Positions 43,842-51,212 of a stretch of DNA of 64,000 bases are shown here, piece after piece. A model generated the notes under the pieces. That model saw only the letters and a list, made by a program, of their open reading frames with translations. It was not told the origin of the DNA and searched no databases. The DNA comes from JBFLYC01 sp040756735 (GTDB lineage: Bacteria > Bacillota > DSM-16504 > Desulfitibacterales > Desulfitibacteraceae), in contig JBFLYC010000019.1 in the NCBI GenBank assembly GCA_040756735.1, positions 1 to 64,000 of the forward strand, read 5' to 3'. The translations under genes and the position numbers were made by a program. Positions within the stretch are counted from its first letter, which is position 1. Every line of letters begins with the position of its first letter.

Positions 43842-44888
43842 CTATTCTATAACCCTTACCAGGTCTCCATCTTCCAGCTGCCGCATACCTTCAATTACCA
43901 GCTTTTCACCGACTCCTACGCCTTCCACGCTGACCCTTTCTCCTCTGATATCCTTGATGGTGATTGGTCTTTTTTCAACCCTGTCATGTGCATCAACAAT
44001 ATATACATAATCGTTGCCCTTTGTCATAACAGCAGTAATGGGAATAAGAATGCCCGCATCTTCACCAATCTCTATTTCAGCGCTGGCAAAGGCTCCCAGT
44101 GGAAAACTGTTTTCTATCTCTATCTCAGCTTTATAAGTCCTTGTCTGTTCATCTGGAACATGTGCTAGATCAGTGACAGTCCCCCTGGTTTTTTGAGCAT
44201 CAACAATAACTTGTGCAGCCATGCCTTTAGAAATTTTCAATGCATCTTGACTTGAAACACCAATGGTTACAACTTGTTCAATTCCTCTTATGACAATAAC
44301 CGGATAACCTGAGCCCACTATTTCACTTTCCTTGCTGAGAACCTTTAACACATACCCATCCATATCAGAAACAATCTGTGAATCACCCAGCAGCTTAAGC
44401 TTGTTATCATAGTCTACTCCAGCGTTGCGTAAATCCAGTTCCGCGGTAGTAAGCTTTAGAATTATTTCCTCAAGTTCTTGCTTTGTAACCGCACCTTCAT
44501 CATACAGCCTTTGAACTCTATTATAGGTATCAGTAAGATGATCAAAATAGTTTTGTGCCTTCTCAAGATTATTTTCTGAAGCTTTAATTGCCAGAGAAAT
44601 ATCTTCAGTATCAAGAGCTGCTAGAAGTTGGTCTTTTTTCACCATCATTCCTTCCTCAACATAAATCCTGGCTATTTTTCCAGGCAGTTTAAAACTGTAG
44701 TGTATCACTTCCTTAGCTGCTACATTTCCTATGTATTCTAAAACAATGGGATAGGTTTCTTCTTCCAGTACCAGTACCTTTACAGGTTTTGGCTGAACTT
44801 CTTTTTCCCCCTCAGGAACACCTGCACAACCTGTAATAACTAACATTATAAGAATGAGGATAACCACAAGTTTATTCAATTCTTGCAT
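43842..44888 (-). CDS. RND efflux adaptor (membrane-fusion protein)
   Basis: About 348 residues. The lipoprotein-type signal ends in MLVITGC. The biotinyl-lipoyl-like half-motifs flank a coiled-coil hairpin (about 95-165), with VEEGMMVKKDQLLAALDTED before and SDMDGYVLKVLSKESEIVG after. Beta-barrel and membrane-proximal domains follow. It pairs with the RND subunit immediately downstream. ATG 44888 has GGAGGGGAG upstream; a TTG one codon earlier is possible. Confidence 0.9.
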   Translation of the reverse strand: MQELNKLVVILILIMLVITGCAGVPEGEKEVQPKPVKVLVLEEETYPIVLEYIGNVAAKEVIHYSFKLPGKIARIYVEEGMMVKKDQLLAALDTEDISLAIKASENNLEKAQNYFDHLTDTYNRVQRLYDEGAVTKQELEEIILKLTTAELDLRNAGVDYDNKLKLLGDSQIVSDMDGYVLKVLSKESEIVGSGYPVIVIRGIEQVVTIGVSSQDALKISKGMAAQVIVDAQKTRGTVTDLAHVPDEQTRTYKAEIEIENSFPLGAFASAEIEIGEDAGILIPITAVMTKGNDYVYIVDAHDRVEKRPITIKDIRGERVSVEGVGVGEKLVIEGMRQLEDGDLVRVIE

Positions 44889-44891
44889 CAA

Positions 44892-45202
44892 GACTCCCCT
44901 CCATTACTTTGATCCGTTTTCTCTCTTATTCTTTTACCTAAATATTTAGTAACTTAGAAGGCAAACTACTGATTTTTCTAGCGGAGCCATGGGGACGGTT
45001 CGAGCGTCACCGTAGTGCAGCGAAGGTCCGAAGGGAAGACGATGGAACCGTCCCCATGGCGTAGCCCCATGGCGTAGCGTGGACTATCCAATATCTATCA
45101 ATATCTATATTATAAAATATTCTCTCTTAAAATTCTCATCAAAATAAAAAAAATGGCAGCAGAAACAATAATGTAAAGAAGCAGGCAAATCATCAATTCT
45201 TC
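44892..45202. other. Intergenic region upstream of the RND operon with repeat copy C
   Basis: The stretch holds the partial inverted-repeat element and AT-rich DNA that probably includes the efflux-operon promoter. No clear promoter hexamers were fixed. The 3' part leads into the CuAO-N gene fragment. Confidence 0.4.
44978..45084. repeat. MITE-like element, copy C (core only, ends lost)
   Basis: The core from CTAGCGGAGCCATGGGGACGG to GAACCGTCCCCATGGCGTAG aligns with copies A and B, but the 13-bp ends are missing. On the right, CCCCATGGCGTAG is duplicated in tandem (45051-45080). It is a decayed or partial copy in the same orientation as copy B. Confidence 0.7.
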
Positions 45203-45337
45203 ATGATCCTGGCAGGGGTGATTATACTGGGATTTGGGATTAGCAGCGGTGCAGCAGCATCAGACATCAAAGTTGCAATCAACGGTCAGGCATTGGAAAC
45301 TGATGCAGCGCCATTTAGCTATTTTTGTCCCCTTTGA
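45203..45337 (+). pseudogene. 5' fragment of a copper-amine-oxidase-N domain gene
   Basis: The plus strand encodes a signal-peptide-like MILAGVIILGFGISSGAAA followed by IKVAINGQALETDAAPF. This is the start of a copper-amine-oxidase-N domain; the family continues with a LVPLRAI block. The match stops at about 45313, exactly where the minus-strand ABC gene ends, and the frame then reads nonsense to a stop. It marks a rearrangement point. Confidence 0.6.
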
Positions 45338-46007
45338 TGATTTGATAGGATTCTAATATTTCATCCTTCGCCTGGCTGAATACCAGCTTTCCATCATTGA
45401 TGAAGGTGATATAATCTGCAACTTTATCCAAGTCCCTTAAAATATGGGTGGAAAATAGTATGCTTTTCCTGTCATCTTGAATGATTTCATAAAGCACCTC
45501 CAGCAATTCACTTCTAATGATTGGATCCAGTCCTGAAGTAGGTTCATCCATGATGATGAGTTCCGCATGGTGGGATAAGGCTAAAGCAAGGGAATATTTC
45601 ATTTTCATTCCCTTGGATAATTCCTTAATTTTCTGCTTTAAAGATAGATTAAACTGTTTAATATATTTGTGAAAGTCTTCCTCATCCCAACTCTTGTAAA
45701 AGGGCGCAATTATTTTTTTCATTTCAGTTAATGTAAGGTCCTCATAAAAATGGTTTTGATCATAAACAAAACCTATCTTTTCCTTGATTTCTTTTTCATG
45801 CTTTAGATGATCCTTTCCAAAAACTTTAATCTCTCCCCCGTCTTTTTTGATAAGATTCATGATAAGTTTGATTGTTGTGCTTTTACCTGCCCCGTTGGGG
45901 CCTATAAATCCCATGATAAATCCGGGTTCTAGGGAAAAGCTTAAATTCTGTAATGAAAATTCTTTATAATTTTTGCTAAGATTATTTACTTCCAAAATGT
46001 TCTCCAT
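45315..46007 (-). CDS. ABC transporter ATP-binding protein (YtrB/BcrA type), probably 3'-truncated
   Basis: A 230-residue ATPase: Walker A GFIGPNGAGKSTTIKLI (about 33-48), signature KELSKGMKMKYSLALAL, Walker B LIIMDEPTSGLDP and the H-loop STHILRD. Relatives paired with a YtrA-type GntR usually run 50-60 residues longer, and are followed by a permease gene. Here the protein ends after YQIIKGDKNS where foreign sequence begins, and no permease is present. The catalytic core is complete, so an active ATPase is possible, but the transporter is not. Confidence 0.85.
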   Translation of the reverse strand: MENILEVNNLSKNYKEFSLQNLSFSLEPGFIMGFIGPNGAGKSTTIKLIMNLIKKDGGEIKVFGKDHLKHEKEIKEKIGFVYDQNHFYEDLTLTEMKKIIAPFYKSWDEEDFHKYIKQFNLSLKQKIKELSKGMKMKYSLALALSHHAELIIMDEPTSGLDPIIRSELLEVLYEIIQDDRKSILFSTHILRDLDKVADYITFINDGKLVFSQAKDEILESYQIIKGDKNS

Positions 46008-46012
46008 TTGAC

Positions 46013-46390
46013 CTATTCAGCCTCCCTGTATAATATGGACAGCATAGAATGCACATCCTCTTCTTTAAGGCCTAGAAGTTTGCTTTCCTCAACAACCTCA
46101 CTCAATTTTTCTTCGATGATGCTAAGCTTTCTCTCCTGCAGAAGCTCCTTGTTTTGAGCAGCCACGAAGGAACCTTTCCCAGCCACGGTTTCTATAAATC
46201 CTTCACTTTCCAGCTCTTCATAAGCTCTTTTAGTTGTAATAACACTAATCTGCAGCTCTTTGGCTAAATTTCTAATAGAAGGCAGGGCATCTTCTTCTTT
46301 AAGTTCCCCCTTTAAAATCAATGTTTTGATTTGATTGACGATTTGTTCATAAATGGGCTGCTGGGATGCATTTGAAATTATTATCCGCAT
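46013..46390 (-). CDS. YtrA-type GntR transcriptional regulator
   Basis: A 125-residue short GntR protein: winged HTH (PIYEQIVNQIKTLILKGEL, then LPSIRNLAKELQISVITTK, RAYEELESEGFIETVAGKGS) and a short helical dimerisation tail. YtrA-type repressors control adjacent ABC genes and themselves. ATG 46390 has CGGAGG upstream; the longest frame starts inside the promoter and is rejected. A 37-bp palindrome covers its promoter. The ABC gene begins 5 bases after its stop. Confidence 0.92.
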   Translation of the reverse strand: MRIIISNASQQPIYEQIVNQIKTLILKGELKEEDALPSIRNLAKELQISVITTKRAYEELESEGFIETVAGKGSFVAAQNKELLQERKLSIIEEKLSEVVEESKLLGLKEEDVHSMLSILYREAE

Positions 46391-46402
46391 GAAAATTCCT
46401 CC

Positions 46403-46439
46403 GTACATACTGTATATAGTATATATATACAGTATGTAC
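46403..46439. promoter_or_regulatory. 37-bp palindromic operator of the GntR regulator
   Basis: The arms GTACATACTGTATATA and TATATACAGTATGTAC are perfect inverses around a 5-base centre. It overlaps the -10 element and lies between -35 and the ribosome site, so bound regulator would block polymerase. Strong candidate autorepression site. Confidence 0.8.
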
Positions 46440-46452
46440 ATTATTTTGTCAA
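46424..46452 (-). promoter_or_regulatory. Sigma-A promoter of the GntR-ABC operon
   Basis: Minus-strand TTGACA (46447-46452), 17-base spacer, TATATA (46424-46429). The -35 is a perfect consensus; the -10 is inside the palindromic operator. Confidence 0.75.
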
Positions 46453-46493
46453 GTCATTCATGAACAATATTTTAATCAAAAAACATCAAAAAC

Positions 46494-46530
46494 AAAAAAC
46501 CACTCAAAAATATCTTTTGAGAGGTTTTAA
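46494..46530 (-). terminator. Intrinsic terminator of the TRAP operon
   Basis: Minus-strand AAAACCTCTCAAAA / TTTTGAGTGGTTTT with one mismatch and a T-run, about 75 bases after the dctM stop. Confidence 0.75.
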
Positions 46531-46603
46531 GCTTAAAAACTTCTGTCTATGGTCCCATGCAAATGCATATCAATTACCAATGAGACAATCTTTTGCTTTT
46601 CAA

Positions 46604-47914
46604 CTATTTTACCATGCTCGGCAACCACAGTACTATCTGTGGAAAAACCATTGCCAGGATAAGCGTTGTTAATTGGATAAAGGCAAAGGGGATTGAAGCC
46701 TTATATATGTCCATAGTAGTTATTTCCTTGGGAGCTACCCCTCTCATGTAAAAAAGAGCGTAGCCAAAAGGTGGTGTCAGCACATCCATCTGTAGATTTA
46801 TACAGATCAGCATACCAAACCACAGCGGGTCAAAACCCAGAGCTGCAGCAATTGGTACAAATATGGGCACCACCAGCATGATAATGCCCACCCACTCGAT
46901 GATCATTCCCAGTAAAATAATGATGCCCATCATTCCTACCAGCAGAACCCAGGGCTCTACCGGCATGGACAGCATTAAGTTCTTGATAAACTCCACGCCG
47001 CCCAGAGCATTATAAACACTAATAAACATTACGGCGCCAAACCCAATCCACATCACCATGGCAGAAAGCTTGAGCGTAGTTAAACAGGCTTCTTTAATAA
47101 GCTTCCAATCTAATCTGCGGTAAACAGCGGCACAAACTAAAGCGCCGAAGGCACCCATACCGCTAGCCTCAGTCGGAGTAGCTATTCCCCCGAGAATTGA
47201 GCCCAGGACAAAAACAATTAGTGCAAAGGGTAAAACAAGCGCTTTTAAATATTTAAGTTTTTCTCTAAAAGGAATTCTCTCATTCTCAGGAAGTGCCGGT
47301 CCAAGCCGGGGCTGTAAATAGCATCTAACACCAATATAAAGGAGAAAAAGCGCCCCCATCAGCAATCCGGGAATAATGGCCCCTAAAAACATTTTTCTAA
47401 TGGAGACACCCGCCCACATGCCGTACATAATCAGCATGATACTGGGAGGTATTAACACCCCCAGAGCGCCGCCGGCCATGATGCTGCCCATGGCCAGACC
47501 CTTGTCATAACCTCGCTTGAGCATGGCAGGAAGGGCGATAAGCCCCATGCTGACAATAATTGCACCAATTACTCCCACCATGGCACTCATTATAATGCTT
47601 GCAATAACTGTGGCCATTGCAAGACTGCCCCTTACAGGGCCTACCCAGCGATATATGGCTTCATAAAGGTAATCGGTTATTCCAGACCGCTCCAGAACCG
47701 CTCCCATAAAAATAAACATGGGCACAGCAATAAAAATATAGTTGGTTACCATACTGTAAATGGAGGTGGGAAACAGGTTTACAGCCTTAGGACTCCAAAA
47801 AAGAAAGGCGCTGATGACAGCCATTGAACCGGTAGCAAAAGCTATGGGTACATTTAGCATGAGCAGGACAAGCAATCCGCCAAACATAAATAGAGTAATT
47901 AGTTCGATACTCAT
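46604..47914 (-). CDS. dctM: TRAP transporter large permease
   Basis: A 436-residue DctM-type membrane protein with about 12 hydrophobic segments, including AVPMFIFMGAVLERSGI, AGGALGVLIPPSIMLIMYG and a C-terminal QMDVLTPPFGYALFYMRG. With DctQ and DctP it imports an organic acid or similar solute using an ion gradient. The start overlaps the dctQ stop by 4 bases (ATGA). Third gene of the dctP-dctQ-dctM operon. Confidence 0.94.
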   Translation of the reverse strand: MSIELITLFMFGGLLVLLMLNVPIAFATGSMAVISAFLFWSPKAVNLFPTSIYSMVTNYIFIAVPMFIFMGAVLERSGITDYLYEAIYRWVGPVRGSLAMATVIASIIMSAMVGVIGAIIVSMGLIALPAMLKRGYDKGLAMGSIMAGGALGVLIPPSIMLIMYGMWAGVSIRKMFLGAIIPGLLMGALFLLYIGVRCYLQPRLGPALPENERIPFREKLKYLKALVLPFALIVFVLGSILGGIATPTEASGMGAFGALVCAAVYRRLDWKLIKEACLTTLKLSAMVMWIGFGAVMFISVYNALGGVEFIKNLMLSMPVEPWVLLVGMMGIIILLGMIIEWVGIIMLVVPIFVPIAAALGFDPLWFGMLICINLQMDVLTPPFGYALFYMRGVAPKEITTMDIYKASIPFAFIQLTTLILAMVFPQIVLWLPSMVK

Positions 47915-48414
47915 GCTTCTTCCCTCCCGGTAATTAAAACTTTAATGTCACGAATAAAGTTAGCTATTCCGGCAAGTAGAATCAGCAGAGTTGCTATTGG
48001 TATAAATAACTTAACCGGATATACCGGCGGATTCCATGGAGTACCGCTTTTTTCCAATATACTAACAGATTTGATGGCAAAATTTGTGCTTACTTTTAAC
48101 AAGACCATAATATAGATAAAGAAAAAAGCAGACGCTGCCAGATTCATGAGGGCCTTTACCCTGATTGGCAAATGCCTGTGCAATATATCAACACTAATAT
48201 GCTTTCTTTCCTTAAGGACAATGGCTCCTCCCATTAGGAAAAGAAAAGCGCTTAAAAAAGTCTGTACCTCATGACTCCAAATGAAAGGATTGTTAAAAAT
48301 ATACCTGCCAATTACCTCTATCATGATCACTGCAATAACAGGAATACACAGGAAGGCAAAAAGCCTTCCTGAGTATTCAGAAATAGCATCTATTATTTTT
48401 AAAAGAGGCTTCAT
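47911..48414 (-). CDS. dctQ: TRAP transporter small permease
   Basis: A 167-residue DctQ-type protein with four membrane segments. ALVFLGGA-like sequence (FLSAFLFLMGGAIVLKERKH) and ISVDILHRHLP, then GTPWNPPVYPVKLFIPI, are family typical. It forms the membrane complex with DctM. Ribosome site TGGAGGAAAC. Coupled to dctM by a 4-base overlap. Confidence 0.9.
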   Translation of the reverse strand: MKPLLKIIDAISEYSGRLFAFLCIPVIAVIMIEVIGRYIFNNPFIWSHEVQTFLSAFLFLMGGAIVLKERKHISVDILHRHLPIRVKALMNLAASAFFFIYIMVLLKVSTNFAIKSVSILEKSGTPWNPPVYPVKLFIPIATLLILLAGIANFIRDIKVLITGREEA

Positions 48415-48433
48415 CTATAGTTTCCTCCACTAT

Positions 48434-49510
48434 CTAGTCTATAACTCCGATTAGTTTCAAGTAGTTTTTCTGGGACTCAAGTATTCTTCTGGAAAGATCG
48501 TCAGTGGCAAATTTTTCCCACAGGGTCCTTGAGTATTCGCTAGCCCTGGCTATTTCCTCAGGAGTCCACTCAATTACTTCCACTCCTTCTTCTTTCATCT
48601 TATCCAGGTAGTAAAGGTCCAGATTTTCAAACCTCTGAGCTTTTCTCATTGAGAGCTCTTTTAAAGCTACTTCCATAATTGCCTTCAAGTCATCAGGCAG
48701 CTTATTCCATTCATCCATATTTACAATAACCTCAGAAGCCATCAGCAGTGTATGCAGACCTGGCATAATCACATAGGGAGCAGCTTCATGAAGTCCCAAA
48801 GCATAATTTGAGTTAGGAGATACCCACTCGGCAGCATCTACAATACCCTTCTCCAGGGCCGGATATATTTCCGGTCCAGGAAGACTAACTACAGAAGCGC
48901 CAAGACCTTCAAACCAATGTGCCGCAGGACCACTGCTTCTTACCTTTAACCCCTTATAGTCGTCAATGCTGTAAATTGGTACACGAGAGTGCACAACTTC
49001 CGCACCAATGGGTGGAGTGCCAAAAATGGCAGGCCCTACAAAGTACAGGCCATGCTTAGCGTAAGCTTCTCTTGCTAACTCAATTCCCCCGTGCTCCCAG
49101 TACCATGCATCAAACTGATATGCATGGGTGAAGCTGCCGGGCAAACTAGTCAAAAGATTCAAAGCCGGCTCTTTTCCTGCCCACCACATGGGAGTCTTCA
49201 TTCCCACTTCCAATACCCCTGCAGCCACATTGTCAAAAGTCTCAAAAGGTCCTACTACAGCTCCAATAGGATGCAGCGTAATATCAAGCCTGCCGCCGGA
49301 AAGTTCTCTAACTCTATCAACATATGCCTGCTGAAGCTCAAGACCAGGATCACCAGGGGTATAAATACCCTGTGCCCGCCACTTGAATACCTTTTCAGGT
49401 TCTACATTAGTTCCTCCTGCAGGCTGATTTTCCTTCTGTCCACATCCGCTAACCATCACCAAAGCCATTAAACTCATTATTAATAAGGAAATAAGTAATC
49501 TTTTTTTCAT
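48434..49510 (-). CDS. dctP: TRAP transporter substrate-binding lipoprotein
   Basis: A 358-residue DctP-family solute receptor. The signal ends in the lipobox LVMVSGC. Family motifs KVRSSGPAAHWFEGLGASVV and EKGIVDAAEWVSPNSNY fall where the ligand-carboxylate Arg is usually found. Relatives of this length bind monocarboxylate 2-oxoacids or similar. The ligand is not predictable here. Ribosome site GGGAGGAT. First gene of the operon. Confidence 0.92.
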   Translation of the reverse strand: MKKRLLISLLIMSLMALVMVSGCGQKENQPAGGTNVEPEKVFKWRAQGIYTPGDPGLELQQAYVDRVRELSGGRLDITLHPIGAVVGPFETFDNVAAGVLEVGMKTPMWWAGKEPALNLLTSLPGSFTHAYQFDAWYWEHGGIELAREAYAKHGLYFVGPAIFGTPPIGAEVVHSRVPIYSIDDYKGLKVRSSGPAAHWFEGLGASVVSLPGPEIYPALEKGIVDAAEWVSPNSNYALGLHEAAPYVIMPGLHTLLMASEVIVNMDEWNKLPDDLKAIMEVALKELSMRKAQRFENLDLYYLDKMKEEGVEVIEWTPEEIARASEYSRTLWEKFATDDLSRRILESQKNYLKLIGVID

Positions 49511-49751
49511 TTCTTTTATCCTCCCGTCCTACCGTTAATGTTTCTAATTTCTTTTGCGCGATCAAACTAAACCCCTTTGCTTCACCTCCTACCGTACTAC
49601 TAAGAACGATGCGCATTATCGCGTCCTATAAACATGTAGTATTCTGCAATTTTTTCATGATTCCTGCTTTCTTGGACAATTTTCAAACCTCCAATTATAT
49701 GGTAATCTTTTACTAACACATTTCTTTTTAGAAGTGCTGGAGGAATTTAGA
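49511..49751. other. Divergent region between dctP and moeA
   Basis: 241 bases with no supported gene. TCCTACCGT occurs twice (near 49527 and 49588). On the minus strand a tiny frame GTG AAG CAA AGG GGT TTA GTT TGA follows GGTAGGAGG, a possible 7-codon leader but weak. I looked for a Moco riboswitch ahead of moeA and did not see one. Confidence 0.35.
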
Positions 49752-50993
49752 TTGCTTTCACTTGAGAATGCTAAAGACATTTTATTCAATGAATTAGAAC
49801 GCGCATTGTTAGTCCCAATAAATGTGGAATCAGTACCCTTATGGGAGGCTGGCGGGAGAATATTAGCCGGAGATGTTGTCGCTCAAGAAGATGTCCCTGC
49901 TTTTGATCGTTCACCAATTGATGGATATGCCCTGATAGCATCAGACACAATTGGTGCAGCAGTAGACCATCCAGCAACCCTCAAAATCATCGATACGGTA
50001 GCCGCCGGTTCCTATTCAAAGAAAATGCTGGTTCCAGGAACTGCTATGAAGATTTTTACAGGAGCCCCTTTGCCGCAAGGAGCCAATTGTATAATAAAGA
50101 AGGAAGAGGTCACCGAAGCCAGGTCTAAGCTGGGAAGCCTTTCAGAGGTTATAATTAAAAGAGCAGTTGTCAGGGGAGAAGGTATTGCCACTAAGGGGGA
50201 GGACATATCCCTTGGCGAGCCTTTGTTTGAAAGTGGCACAGTCCTTACATCCGCCCATATGGGAATTTTAGCAACTCTAGGGATTGACCCTGTGCCTGTT
50301 TTTGTAAAACCACAAATTGGAATATTTTCAACAGGAAATGAACTGGTTGATGTACATAGGCCACCGGAGCATGGACAATTAAGGGCCTCCAATATCTATA
50401 CACTGGCTGAAATCATTCGGCAGGCCGGAGGTATCCCGGTGAATTTGGGAGTTGTCAAGGACCGGATTGAAGACGTGATACAGGTATATAAAAAAGCCCG
50501 CCAGCTGGGATTACCTGTTGTAATCTCAACGGGGGGGACAGCCTCTGGAGATTATGATGTTATTAAAGAAGCCATGGATGGGATTTCTACATCAAGACTA
50601 TTTAATAAGGTAGCCATTCGTCCTGGCGCTCCTGTTGTCGCTTCCATAAAAAAAGGACAACTGCTAATTGGCCTGTCAGGTAATCCTGCAGGGGCCGCCG
50701 TTGCCATGCTGTTACTGGTGTTCCCCGTCATTTCAAAGCTTGCCGGCACAAAAAAGCAATTAGAGCAAAGCAAAGGAAAACTTACCACCCCCATATTTCG
50801 TAAGGCTGGACTGAGAGGCTTTCTATGGGCCGGCTATTATGAACAAAATGGGTGCTTGTATGCAGCACCCTTTAAAAACCAGTTCTGTGGCGCCATGAAG
50901 ACCCACGCAAAAAGTAATTGTTTAATTGAAATACCAGCTGGAAAAGTAAACCTCCCAGCAGGTGATCTGGTGACCATTTGGAAACTGCCTTAG
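49752..50993 (+). CDS. moeA: Molybdopterin molybdenumtransferase
   Basis: About 413 residues, full MoeA length. N-terminal MoeA_N (PAFDRSPIDGYAL, GTAMKIFTGAPLPQGANCII), MoCF-type domain with GIFSTGNELVD and VISTGGTASGDYDV, then RPGAPVVASIKKGQLLIGLSGNP and a C-terminal MoeA_C. It inserts molybdate into adenylylated molybdopterin. TTG 49752 follows GGAGGA at 7 bases and is preferred over the GTG at 49734, which overlaps that site. It stands alone, divergent from the TRAP operon. Confidence 0.93.
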   Translation: MLSLENAKDILFNELERALLVPINVESVPLWEAGGRILAGDVVAQEDVPAFDRSPIDGYALIASDTIGAAVDHPATLKIIDTVAAGSYSKKMLVPGTAMKIFTGAPLPQGANCIIKKEEVTEARSKLGSLSEVIIKRAVVRGEGIATKGEDISLGEPLFESGTVLTSAHMGILATLGIDPVPVFVKPQIGIFSTGNELVDVHRPPEHGQLRASNIYTLAEIIRQAGGIPVNLGVVKDRIEDVIQVYKKARQLGLPVVISTGGTASGDYDVIKEAMDGISTSRLFNKVAIRPGAPVVASIKKGQLLIGLSGNPAGAAVAMLLLVFPVISKLAGTKKQLEQSKGKLTTPIFRKAGLRGFLWAGYYEQNGCLYAAPFKNQFCGAMKTHAKSNCLIEIPAGKVNLPAGDLVTIWKLP

Positions 50994-51014
50994 TCTAGCG
51001 TAAAATATACAGCC

Positions 51015-51149
51015 TCATTTTTTTGCATAGTCAACAATAGCAAAGCTCTTTCCTTTGTCCTCTAGTTGGCGTATTTGTTGTTGAATTGCATCTAATTTGC
51101 CTTCAATTGCAATTAGCCTGTCATTGGTGGATTTTTCATTATTTTCCAT
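51015..51149 (-). CDS. 44-residue coiled-coil small protein
   Basis: ATG 51149 with GGAGAAGAG 7-8 bases upstream opens a 44-codon frame: MENNEKSTNDRLIAIEGKLD, then AIQQQIRQLEDKGKSFAIVD and YAKK. The heptad spacing of Ile and Leu predicts a short coiled coil. It lies between moeA (convergent) and the sigma-54 activator gene upstream on the same strand, so it may be that operon's last gene. I do not recognise a family. Confidence 0.55.
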   Translation of the reverse strand: MENNEKSTNDRLIAIEGKLDAIQQQIRQLEDKGKSFAIVDYAKK

Positions 51150-51212
51150 CTATTCTCTTCTCCTTATAACTTAGCATATTCATAATATATATTATGTCTC
51201 TAATTTAATCGG

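Noticed and set aside
49511..49751. Moco riboswitch ahead of moeA
   Set aside because: The expected multi-stem conserved core is not recognisable and the gap is only AT-rich DNA with a short repeat.
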